Source: Archilochus colubris (taxonomy: Eukaryota; Chordata; Aves; Apodiformes; Trochilidae). From it: 64,000 nucleotides of DNA. Under the pieces are notes generated by a model. It searched no databases, was not told where the DNA came from, and saw only the letters and a list, made by a program, of their open reading frames with translations. The position numbers and the translations under genes were made by a program. The stretch covers positions 6,136,519-6,200,518 of the forward strand of contig CM041090.1 in assembly GCA_023079485.1 (NCBI GenBank). Reading direction: 5' to 3'. Position 1 is the first letter of the stretch. The number at the start of each line of letters is the position of its first letter. Below are positions 26,125 to 36,200 of this stretch, piece after piece.

Positions 26125-26519
26125 CATAGAATCATAGAATTGGCTGGGTTGGAAGGGACCTCAGAGATCATCAAGTCCAACCCTTTAACCACTGTTGCAG
26201 TTCCCAGCCCATGGCACTGAGTGCCACATCCAGTCTCTTTGGAAATATCTCCAGACACGGAGAATCCACTACTTCCCTGGGCAGCCCATTCCAATGCTTG
26301 ATCACCCTCTCCATAAAGAAATTCTTTCTAATATCCAACCTAAACCTCCCCCGGCACAACTTAAGACCGTGCCCTCTTGTCTTGCTAAGAGTTGCCTGGG
26401 AAAGAGCCCAACCCCCCCCCCTGGCTCCAACCTCCTTTCAGGGAGTTGTAGAGAGTGATGAGGTCTCCCCTGAGCCTCCTCTTCTCCAGGCTGAACACCC
26501 CCAGCTCCCTCAGCCTCTC
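26125..26519 (-). mobile_element. CR1 LINE, 5'-truncated
   Basis: It begins with the reversed CR1 tail (ATCATAGAATCATAGAATTG, GGTTGGAAGGGACCTCAGAGATCATCAAGTCC) and ends at CCCTCAGCCTCTC, where it stops matching the copy at 8.7 kb. Minus-strand translation gives the end of the CR1 reverse-transcriptase ORF ([20 protein letters not shown]), with a frame break at a run of ten C near 26412-26421. By eye it is very similar to the copies at 8.7 and 52.5 kb. Confidence 0.95.
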
Positions 26520-27819
26520 GATGATGAAAAGGTCTGAATGAATCCAACTCAATAGGTTGGTTGGGTTTGGTATTTAACTTTAAAGGTAGTAAGTTTGCAG
26601 GGGTTTTGGATATTATGTTGCATTTCTACTAACAAATTGCTAATATTTTGCATGAGAATTGGCTCTGCACCTCAGTCATTACTGCTCAAGCTGTTGCTCT
26701 GACTAGGAGGAGCACGGTGTGATTTGTACCCAGTTCTCCACACAGAATAAAGAATATTAGCCCCATGAAGGCTGAATAAAGCTGGGAAGTGCTGACACCA
26801 GCAGCTCAAAGCTTTCACACAGGGCTGGTTGTGGTGGCACTGCTCTGATGGTTCCTGACCTGACAAATATGTTGGAAATTTATTTCTCTGAATGACTGCT
26901 AATGTCATCCTGGGGTTTTAGACTTGATTTTTTAATTCTTCACGACCAGTCAGAAGTTTATTTAAAAAAAGAAACAACTAAAAAAACCCTAGAAAAACTA
27001 AAAAAAACAAACCAAAACAAAACAAAATCCTAACAGAGTGCTGCTGTATATGGGGGAAGAAGACAGAAAGAAGCAGAATAATTGTCCTCAACTCTGTCCT
27101 ACAAGGCTTGATGGTAAGAAAATAGGTTCTAATATACATGGCATGGATTGTAGTATTTCAATCCATTTGAAATTGGATACTTTATTTTATTTTAATTCTG
27201 CTGTTTTCCAATGGCCAGTGATAAGCCATTAGTGATTTAAGAAGGAGGAAAAAAAAGAATAAAAATAATTTTTAAAAATTACTATCAAAAGTACATTTAT
27301 ATTTCCATACTGACCAATGAGGACTAAGTAGAAATTTGATATATAAATGTGATATGTCCAGATTTTGGCTACAGAGGATGCTGCAACTCTTTAGTTGAAA
27401 TAAGTTATTTAGAAAGTTTTAAGTATCTGAAAATAGATCTTAGAAATGAAAGTTATCTGCTTGAGTAATGTTATTTGTGCCATGATCATTTTTTCCCATT
27501 TGAGCAATCATCTCCATCAGTGATCTCTTTTCATACAAGATTATATTTTCCTTCCCATTTTACTGAAAACTATAATATAGTTTCTCTGAGATCTTGCTTG
27601 ATTAAAGCAAGTCATCTTTTTTGTCCTGAATATTTAGAAATCTGTTGTGTTACCTTTTCCAGAGATTAAACTGGAAGTCTTTCCCCCATAGCAGAATGTC
27701 ACTAGGTTATTTCTCAGTAATGTTTTGAAGCAAATAGAGTTAAGATTTTATTCTCAGTAGATGCAAATTGTATTTGGAAGTCACAATAACTCCACAGGAG
27801 AAGAAATTTAGATGTCTGG
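26520..27819. other. Unique non-coding DNA between two CR1 copies
   Basis: No gene is seen. There is an A-rich, AAAC-type low-complexity stretch at about 26959-27028 and an AT-rich stretch at about 27245-27310. Confidence 0.6.
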
Positions 27820-28744
27820 TACAGAATCTGGTTGGAGGTGTGTGACTAGTGGAGGCCCTCAGGGGTCGGTGCTGGGACCGGTGTTGTTTAATATCTTCAT
27901 CAACGACTTGGATGAGGGTATAGAATGTACCCTCAGCAAGTTTGCTGATGACACTAAGCTGGGAGGAGTGGCTGACACACCAGAAGGCTGTGCTGCCATC
28001 CAGAGAGACTTAGACAGGCTGGAGAGTTGGGCAGAGAGAAACATGATGAAATTCAACAAGGGGAAGTGTAGAGTTTTGCATTTGGGGAAGAACAACCCGA
28101 TGTCCCAGTATAGGTTGGGGGCTGACCTGCTGGAGAGCAGTGTAGGTGAAAGAGACCTGGGGGTCCTGGTAGACAAGAGGATGACCATGAGCCAGCAATG
28201 TGCCCTTGTGGCCAAGAAGGCCAATGGCATCCTGGGGTGCATTAGAAAGGGTGTGGTTAGTAGGTCAAGAGAGGTTCTCCTCCCCCTCTATTCTGCATTG
28301 GTGAGGCCGCACCTGGAGTATTGTGTCCAGTTCTGGGCCCCTCAGTTCAAGAAGGACAGGGAAGTGCTTGAAAGAGTCCAGCGCAGAGCTACTAAGATGA
28401 TTAAGGGAGTGGAACATCTCCCTTATGAGGAAAGGCTGAGGGAGCTGGGTCTCTTTAGTTTGGAGAAAAGGAGACTGAGGGGTGACCTCATCAATGTTTT
28501 CAAATATGTAAGGGGTGAGTGTCAGGGAGATGGAGTTAGGCTCTTCTCAGTGGTGACCAGTGATAGGACAAGGGGTAATGGGTGTAAATTGGAGCATAGG
28601 AGGTTCAAGTTGAATATCCAGAAAAATTTTTTTACTGTAAGGGTGACAGAGCCCTGGAACAGGCTGCCCAGGGGGGTCGTGGAGTCTCCTTCACTGGAGA
28701 CATTCAAAACCCGCCTGGACACGTTCCTATGCGAAGTGCTCTAG
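27812..28744 (+). pseudogene. CR1 ORF2 C-terminal fragment, reverse transcriptase
   Basis: This is an uninterrupted 310-codon frame. In CR1, ORF2 encodes an endonuclease-reverse transcriptase that copies the element's RNA into chromosomal DNA. Only the C-terminal part remains: the endonuclease domain and the N-terminal part of the reverse transcriptase, including its first catalytic aspartate motif, are missing. Visible motifs are [19 protein letters not shown] at residues 14-32, the catalytic FADD box at 44-47, [12 protein letters not shown] at about 82-93, and the conserved C-terminal blocks [20 protein letters not shown] and [13 protein letters not shown]. It ends at a natural ORF2 stop (CEVL then TAG). 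The first residues, including the ATG, probably come from flanking DNA, so this is not a real start. It cannot retrotranspose by itself. The lack of frameshifts suggests a young insertion or luck, not selection. Confidence 0.9.
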
Positions 28745-28840
28745 GTGGCCCTGCTCTGGCAGGGGGGGTTGGACTAGATGATCTTTCGAGGTCCCTTCCA
28801 ACCCCTAGGATTCTATGATTCTGTGATTCTATGATTCCTG
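27820..28840 (+). mobile_element. CR1 LINE, 5'-truncated, about 1 kb
   Basis: The sense-oriented copy starts inside the reverse-transcriptase region and runs through the ORF2 stop at 28742-28744 into a short 3' UTR: GGGGGGTTGGACTAGATGAT, then the GAGGTCCCTTCCAACCCCTAG core and three ATTCTATGATT-type tail units. No target-site duplication is visible, as usual for CR1. Sequence differences in the 3' UTR suggest a different subfamily from the copies at 8.7, 26.1 and 52.5 kb. The 5' boundary is placed where the flank stops resembling ORF2 and is uncertain by 10-15 bases. Confidence 0.95.
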
Positions 28841-31138
28841 CCTGTGTCAGAGCATCAGACTCTTGCTATTTAAAAATCACTGAAGAAAAAGAAATGCTGT
28901 CGTGCTGTAAAGATACTATTTCCAAAGTGATGCATCATTCATTTCCAAGTCTTGTTGCTTGCATCCTTAAATTTTTCATTCTTAAAAATCCAATTTAAAA
29001 GAGACACTTTCATCTGGCACATATCAGCAGTTAGATTTCTCTCAAGTTATTTTCTGATAAGCTAATGGCTCATTATGAGGTAACAAAGCTTAACTGGTAT
29101 CTAAAAATAACAAACTTTGAGATTATTATATATACTGTATAATCAGTATTGATACTGATTTTGTGTTTAGTCACATCTGTGCCAGCAAATACATTTTTTT
29201 ATATATATATATGTACATTTTTAAAGTACTGGAAGCTGTTAGAAATGTGTGTTTTGATGTAATGTGAATGACATAAAATATACAGGACACAAAAATTTCT
29301 GTCAAATACTTGTTTGTATTCACAGAGATACTGGGAATAGAGTGCAGATGTTTGAGTCAGATTTTTATTAGATCCCCAGAAGCTGTGTCTTCTTGTTGCC
29401 CATGTTTTGGGTTAATTCAGTTACGGAAACCTGTTTAGTTCACAGACTCTTCAGTGTGAGCATGAAATTGCTCAGATGCTTCTTCAAGAAGCAACGAAAC
29501 AAACATATAATAGGCTGGGATGTATTTTATCCTGGGAAAAGGAACAACCTTGTGGTTCTTTTGAATTTCAAGTAGGGAAAAGAAAAAGACTCTGATTAGA
29601 CATTTGCAGGTCCAAAGGACAGCAGCAGCAGCATCAGCAGTGAATTGTCACTTGACAGCAGCTTCACCTCTTCACACACTTGCATCCTCCTCCAAGAATC
29701 CCCAAATTCTTTTTAAGCATTCTTGAAAATGTAGTGTGTAGGTTAATTTCTTACCACCACACACTCAGTCTTTCTCCCATTGCAGGTAATTTGGGTTTGC
29801 TATTGATCCCACTGATAGCAAGATCAGATACTAAATGATCTGACTGTGATTAAGGACCTGGTTCCAGATGCTTAACTTATATCTGGGAGAACTTTCTCAC
29901 CAGGAAGCCTGCTGAGTCAGTAGAATAAATCACAATGTCAATTTTAATGCTTCAGTAAGTGAACTCACCCAGCTTATGGATTTTATCATTCTAGAAAAAC
30001 TTAGATGATGATATGTTACTTAAAAATTTATTTTATTTTCAAGTAATCACCCCAAAGTTGAAGGTTAAGTGAGGACAACAAACATAACTGTTTGAAAGAG
30101 CTTGCTGTATTGTTACATGCATGGAATAACTCAGAGTTACTATTTAATAGATGAAGTTTGCTATAATTACCATGAAAGTGCCTGACTGGTTCTTTTTTCT
30201 GCAGGAAGGATTCTTTTTTGGGGGCTATATGGAGGAGTCAAATCTATAAATAATTTCTTTCCGATTTTGAGAGAGACAAATGCTGGCACATACATCAGCC
30301 ATAACCCTGCAGACTGTATTGTATTTAACTTTATGCATGCAAAATTTGCTGTAAAATTGCTATTGAATTTAGGTCCCTGAAAAAGCAAGATCCAAACCCA
30401 TTTCTTAGCAATTTCTATAACATGGATAAGCACATCTGACTCAGCTTGGTAAGCAGGGAACTACATAGCAAACGTGTCAGTACTTTGCTATGTGACAGTC
30501 AGTTTATACAAAAATCCTCTTCAGAAGTCATTCTAATCAAACTGCAGGGATTCTACAGGTAAACTGAGGCACTGTACTCTGCTGCTGTCACTGCAACCAT
30601 CACTTAAACCTACTGAAACCTTGAAGCCCTTCATAGGGCTTGTGGCTTGAAATATCTGTCTAAATGAAGTTTTAGGTAACTTTTATGTGTATGCAAGTTT
30701 TAAAGAAACATTTATTTCTGTAATCAGAAAACACATTGTCTTGCTCTGCAAATGATTTCCACTGTTGTGCCTGTGGGTTTTTTGTGTTTGGGTGGTTGTT
30801 TTTTTTGGGTTTGGTGGTTTTTTTTTGTGGAAATAAATTTATATCGTTTCATTTTATTCTCATTCCTCTGCATCTGTGCTTGTACCTGTGAATACTGATG
30901 GGTTTTTTTGTTTTGGTTTGGATTTTTTTTGCCATGACAACTTTATACCTCATTTCATTTTACTGCCATTCCCTCTGTTTCAGCAGCAAGGCTGCTAACT
31001 GTGAATATTGGTTGAGCTGTCAGGACGAGTCAGGCTTTTAAGAAAACGAGTTTTGACATTCCTTTCCTTCAGATGATCCCTTGATTTATTTATTTTTTTT
31101 CCCAATTACGGCTGAGTGAAAAAAATTTCTGAAGGTAA
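28841..31138. other. Unique AT-rich non-coding DNA upstream of the promoter
   Basis: No gene is seen. There is a TA stretch at about 29198-29213, a short CAG run at 29620-29640, and G/T-rich low-complexity patches at about 30774-30830 and 30900-30931. GC and CpG rise sharply at the right end. Confidence 0.6.
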
Positions 31139-31139
31139 C

Positions 31140-31184
31140 CCTGGGTTCGTTCCCAGGCTGTCGACCAGGTGGCAGCAGTGCCAC
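31140..31184. repeat. Two adjacent perfect inverted repeats
   Basis: CCTGGG (31140) and CCCAGG (31152) flank six bases. GTGGCA (31169) and TGCCAC (31179) flank four bases. The second overlaps the CTCF-like site. Confidence 0.7.
31162..31176 (+). promoter_or_regulatory. CTCF-like binding site
   Basis: CGACCAGGTGGCAGC matches 14 of 15 positions of the CTCF core consensus CCASYAGRKGGCRSY; only the second base differs. It also contains the E-box CAGGTG. It stands at the edge of the CpG-rich block, where promoter-proximal CTCF sites are common. Occupancy is unknown. Confidence 0.5.
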
Positions 31185-31231
31185 GCCGGAGCATCTCCGA
31201 ATCCTTTTCCCTGCCCCCAAGTGCTGATGCC

Positions 31232-31241
31232 ATTGGCCAAT
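31232..31241. promoter_or_regulatory. Palindromic double CCAAT box
   Basis: ATTGGCCAAT places a CCAAT motif on each strand, overlapping head to head. NF-Y is the known binder of CCAAT boxes in CpG promoters. TGACG lies 12 bases downstream, at a spacing often seen for CCAAT/CRE promoter pairs. Confidence 0.5.
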
Positions 31242-31260
31242 CCGTGCGGAGATGACGGGA

Positions 31261-31276
31261 GGTAATTGGGTAATTG
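31261..31276. promoter_or_regulatory. Tandem homeodomain-type sites
   Basis: GGTAATTG occurs twice with no gap. TAATTG is a generic homeodomain core, so the pair could bind two such proteins. The sequence does not show which. Confidence 0.4.
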
Positions 31277-31308
31277 TATTTTACTGATCACAAGCAGGGA
31301 AAAGCAGG

Positions 31309-31760
31309 GGAAAGCAGGGAAAGGGGGTGGGGAGGGGGAGAAGGAGAAAGAGAAAGAAGGGGACGGGGTTTGGGGAGCAGGGGGGGGGGGGTTGGAGGGA
31401 AAGAGAGGAAAGGAAGGCGAGAAGGGTGAATGTAGGGAAAAGGCTGGCTCTGGGACATCTGCAAATCCTGGGGTGCCGATGAGAGGTGGGGAGCGAGGGG
31501 AAGGCAGAGGCAGAGCAAAGCAGCATCAGCAGCAGCTGCCAGGAGCTGGATGCACACACGCAGCCCCTTACCCACGGGCAGGCGCAGGGAGAACCGGAGC
31601 TCATGGAAGGGAGGAATTGGGTTTCAGCCGAGCAGAGGGCTGCGTGTTCCGAGGATGCAACTAAAAACTGAAGGGAAGGGCTGCGCTGCTGGGAATGTGT
31701 CATCCCGGGAGGGAGGGAGGCAGGAAGGAAGGAAGGAGGAAAAGGGGGAAGATCGCTGGC
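31309..31760 (+). repeat. Purine-rich low-complexity stretch
   Basis: The + strand is strongly biased to A and G: GGGAAAGCA words, GAGAAAG words, the 12-G run and a GGAA/GGGA repeat at about 31703-31752. The bias removes stop codons from the complement and explains the long antisense open frame here. Confidence 0.75.
31317..31338 (+). other. G-quadruplex motif
   Basis: Four G runs of 3, 5, 4 and 5 bases are separated by loops of AAA, T and A. Loops this short predict a stable parallel quadruplex, in DNA and also in RNA if the transcript starts upstream. A further run of 12 G lies at 31380-31391. Confidence 0.8.
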
Positions 31761-33213
31761 ATGTGGAAGAAGATGGGAGACTAAGTCAGTGCTGTGCGGA
31801 GGGAAAACCCAACTTGTGGATCTGAAATACGCCAGGCTGTGCTTGGAAACCGGATCGGATCCGCACTGAAAGAGAGGAAGAGAAGGGAAGAGAGTCAGGG
31901 ACCGACCAGCTCTTCTTTTCCCTCCTCTCTGACTTTCCCTGTTCTCAAAGAGGAATGGAAGTTGATCAATCCGTGCTGCTGGATTGGTATTGCTGCTGAC
32001 AAAAGATGGAGAGGAAGCCGAAACGAAAAGCAGAGGGTGCTTGTGAAATTTCCAACTAAGGGTACGAATCATGCCTCCTCGGGCTGCTTTTGTGCCCCAC
32101 CGGGGGAGTTTTAACAAATGAAATATTTTGAGAAGTGTGGGGGGCAAAGGGGAGAGTGGGCGTTCAAAACACCCATCCCGAGCGCTTAAAAATAACAAGG
32201 GAATGGATTTATTCTTGACAGCTGGTGGGAACCTTGGATTTTTCTTTGCTCCCTCCTTCATTCCATTTAATGTGAGATTATGAAAACGCAGAGGAGTTGG
32301 AGAGAACGCCAAAGGATGTAACGTGGTGTTTAAAGCAAGGAGAGGATGCTGGTGCTGTGGGTTGCTGGCTTTTTGCTGAAATCAAAAATCCAGTTGCGCA
32401 CTGGGTTGTGATTAGAAATCTAATCAGATATTGGGAGAGAGGGGAGAGGGGCTAAAAGTTTATTATTTTGACTGAGACAAATAAAAATTTGAACGCAGAA
32501 GAAGATCCTTTTGTAAAGGAGCGTGGGGGGCAGCGAAGAAGAAGAATGGGAATCCCTGTTCTAATGTGGAGACCCAGGGATTGGATAATTGATAGTGCAG
32601 AAACGACAGGGGAAGAAGAAAATTGCCTGACAAGACCTGGATCTTAACAATCACAACAAAATTACATTAAAAGAACACAGATGGAGGATTGCTTCGGAAG
32701 AATTAAAGCCATTTCTGCTCTCCAGAGAAGAAATAAATTGTGAGCAATGGAGGGCAGTGGAACCAGGGAGGCAGAAAACCTCAAAAAAAGGAAACCAGGC
32801 AAAGGATCCACAGTGGAATGAAAAGTTTCAGAAAGGTGAAGGACCGCTCATCCTCTGCAAGGATTTTTGGCTTTTTTTCCTGTTATTTTAAACCACTCTT
32901 CTCCAGTGAAGGGAAACATCGACATCACTACTACAGCAATTTTATGCAGAAAAGTTGACAGCCACATAGAAAATAAAGGACAGAGAAGAAGAAATAAAAA
33001 TTGTTGGAGGGGGAGAGTTCAGCAGCTTTGGGTTGGATTTGCACCTGTTTGGACTGAAATTGATGGGAAATTGCAATTGGATACCCGTTATTTCCTTTCT
33101 TGGTTTTAATTTTTGTTTGGTTGCTGATATAGTTTTCTAACCCCTCCCCCACCCTAATTTTTTTGTAACCATTTGCCATTTGGATTTGCAACTGGATGGT
33201 CTTTGAGGATACA

Positions 33214-33219
33214 GTGAGT
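33214..33219 (+). other. Splice donor, GTGAGT
   Basis: GTGAGT after ACA matches the U1 snRNA core exactly on the intron side. It is followed within five bases by 16 T (33224-33239). It sets the transcriptional direction of the proposed gene. Confidence 0.5.
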
Positions 33220-36200
33220 ACACTTTTTTTTTTTTTTTTGAAAGGAAATATGCCCTATTGCCTGTCATCTTTCTTCTTCTTTGTCTCTTTTATTGGTCTT
33301 GGATGAATCATCTGATGGGGTTTGGATAATGGTTGCAGGGGGGGCAGTTGGGAAGAGAGAAGGGAGGTAACAAGGACAAAACTGGATTTTCTCAGCAGCT
33401 CTGATGTTCTTAGTTGGCTCTAACCTTGGTAGGATGATGCAGATGCCTGCCTGTGTCTCTCTCTGTAGCATCTGTACATGTTCACTAGCAAAAAAAACCA
33501 ACAAACTGCATTGAGTGGGGGGTGCTGCCTGATTGCCCAGGCTGTACCAGTGGATGCAAGCTGCACAGAATTTGGTGCACAGAGGAGGTTTATGTATTTA
33601 TTTATTTAGATTTAGTGAGTGGTTTAAAATAGAGAGGCTCTGATTTGGATGCTGGCATCCAGTCTGACATTGCAGATCAATATGGTGTATTCATAGGAAT
33701 ATTTTAAGATCAAGCAGTGAGGTGAATAATGGCTTTTGACTCGTGGAGGACAAAGGTTTTTAAGGGGTTTTGAGGAGGCATCTGGAGAAATGGCAGCTCC
33801 ATTACTACTCCATTGCTAAGAAAAAGCAGCAGCAGACAGAGAGGTGGCATTCTGCTATTGAAGGGGAGTTGAGGGAACTGCTGTATGAGCCACCTGTGCC
33901 CTCCAGATCTCCAAGCAAATTCTTGGTGGTTTGGTGAATATTTCAGGGGGCCCTAGGACTTTGATGGCAGTTAAAGAGGATTTACTTTGATTGACAAACT
34001 GTGAGAGAATACCGTGCTGTTATTTTTAGAAGTTTTAATAGGAGTTTTTTATCGTTATGCAATAAAGGACATAATTTTAAAAATGGCTTGGAAACAGTGG
34101 GGGTCACAGATTGTCAGTGATGTGCAGTGGACCAATAAATGTTCTTTCCTTTCTGGACAAATGTGCTGTAAGGGTGTGGAATAAAGTGAGGATAACATGG
34201 TCCTTGTTTTCCTGTGGGAAGGAGCACTGCTTCCATCCCCTCTCCTGGCATGACTGCTTAGCTTGTGGTTAAGGAGTTTTCCTTCTCCTTCTTGGCCTTC
34301 TCCCTCACCTCTGTCCTCCTCAGCCATGGCCTTTGTGTGTTGGGGCTCCAGCTGAAAGTATTAGGCTAAAATTGCTGAAGAAGGAGAGAGAACCAATTTT
34401 TGAATAAGCCATTGAGCTGATCTGGGTACTTTCTGGCAGGCATGGTGCAGAACTGGCTTTGCCACCCATTTTACTTTTCTGATGTGCAATATTCAAGAAG
34501 GAGGGAGAAGAAACTGGGCATGGGAGAGGTGTTGGTAGAGCTGGTTTTTAATTCTATTCTGGCAGCATTCCCCTCTTCACAAGATTCCTGTGTGAAAGAA
34601 TGCAAAGCAGAGCTCTAACTTCCCTGACAAAATACATAAATATTAGCATTTTGCTTTCCCCCCTCCTTTCTCCATTCACTCACAGCACCATTGTTTCTTC
34701 ATATAAATGTCCTGAGTCTTTTGGCATAATAAAAATGAGGCCTGCCTCTCAAACTTATCCCATGGGCTTATTTGGAGGTCATGCCTCTAAAACTTTGGCT
34801 ACTTGTACAGGATTAACACTTGGGGTGCAATTCTGCTCCTAAGGAAATCTCTGGCAGTTTTTGTTCAGCCATGCTAACAAATCAGACTCTTTGTGCTCTT
34901 GTGTCTAGAAAAAGAAGGAAGCAGGCACAGCAGAAATTGTTCCTTCTAGCTCCAATTGCTCTCAACTTTCTCAGTATAACTAAGTCAGTTGTTTAGTATG
35001 AAGTGATTTAGCCTCATTTATTTCTCTGGGCACATGTTTCCTGGTGGGACACTAAATGGTTTTAAGTTTTTCAGCAGCTGAAATTAAGTACAGAACTCTG
35101 TTCTCCACTCCTTCAGATATGATTATATATGTCTGAGCTCTGTTGTGGGCTACACTTACATCAGCAGTTGCAGTAATAGAGCAGCTAAATATATGTTAAG
35201 CTGCTGCTCAATAATTATTGAAGGAAAAAGAAGCTGGCTAAGGAAAAGGTTATCTTGAAGCTTTTCCTTGGGTTTCTGTGAACACAGAAACAAAATTTGA
35301 TAGAGCAATTCCAGCTTTTGACTACAGAAAGCTGCCAAAGGTGCCTCATTCATTTTGTGCAATAACTAGCAGGAGGATTTCCTCGGTGCAGTAAGGAAGC
35401 ACTGGACACCTTTAGCCACTGGTTTGGCCTGGAATTGGCAAACCTTGTCAGGATTAAAAATCTAGGGATGCTTGTCTGCTTCCCAGGGGGCAACAGATTC
35501 CCATTGCAGTGAATCATTCATTTAATACAGTAGCCACAAGAACTCTAGAACAATGTAGAATTTCACTCATTCACTCTCAAAATGGGTTCATCATGGGCAA
35601 TCATTCTGTTAATGACCCCAGGCAGATGGAATTTTTGGCACTGTCAAAGGAATGAATATTTGCATATTTAGGCACCAAATGTACAGAGAAAGGTATGCAG
35701 TAGGGTCATGCTCTGTTTGTTCTGGTTGGCTCTCCAGGAGGTCAGAGATTACACCTCAGACCTCAGATATTTCTTGTAGTAATACAAGAGAGCAGCTAGT
35801 TGGTGTCTTTCCATGTGTCAGGAATAATTTGCAATCATCTAGAATAGGATCAGGATTGGTTTGCTGGAGCAGTACATTTTGGGGCACAGTATCTCCTACC
35901 CTGATAGCACTGATGAGTGATAAATGGACTTTGGGTGAGGCCCAGGAATGAATGTTGTAGCCATGAGCCAATGCAGGCAGTTTTGTGGGGCTGAAGGAAA
36001 ATAAAGGGATTCCTGAGGTAGTACCATAGCTCCCTACATATGGGCTTTAAAATTATTTGCCTGTGACCTAAAAAGTTATCTTCCATTTGACATTAAGAGT
36101 CTTGCTGTCACAATAGGAGCCAGAAAGATTTTGAATGGGGCTCAGGACAGGATTTTAGCACATTTCAAGAGAGAGCTTCGTGCTGGTGAAAATTCATAAG

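Larger units (their letters stand above)
31139..32330 (+). promoter_or_regulatory. Weak CpG island, probable promoter of an unidentified gene
   Basis: I counted about 40 CpG dinucleotides between 31141 and 32330, whereas flanking kilobases have very few. The left part carries a CTCF-like site, a palindromic double CCAAT box (31232-31241), a TGACG half-site (31253-31257) and a tandem TAATTG pair (31261-31276), all ahead of a purine-rich stretch. This is the layout of a CpG-type, TATA-less vertebrate promoter. The + direction is inferred from the splice donor at 33,214 and the position of the motifs. The start site cannot be set; I guess 31.28-31.5 kb. Antisense transcription is also possible. 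Confidence 0.65.
31300..33213 (+). other. Probable long 5' non-coding first exon
   Basis: From the CpG-rich block the sequence runs without an obvious intron into an AT-richer part, ending GAGGATACA at 33,213 before an exact GTGAGT donor. Stops occur in all three frames and the upstream ATGs open only short frames, so I read it as untranslated leader with the coding start in a later exon outside the window. Long leaders of this kind occur in many neuronal and developmental genes with very large introns, but that does not identify the gene. The left edge is a guess. The block could contain small introns; AAAG followed by GTGAAG near 32837 is one weak donor. Alternatively this is the first exon of a long non-coding RNA. 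I do not recognise the gene. Confidence 0.5.

Noticed and set aside
31141..31157. GGTTCGTTCCC resembling a tRNA B box
   Set aside because: One base short of the B-box pattern, with no matching A box or cloverleaf upstream. It is part of a simple inverted repeat.
31266..31664. 132-codon + strand frame in the CpG-rich block
   Set aside because: It begins without an ATG, is dominated by G, E, K and R from purine repeats, and has no conserved domain. At most an upstream frame from the internal ATG at about 31478.
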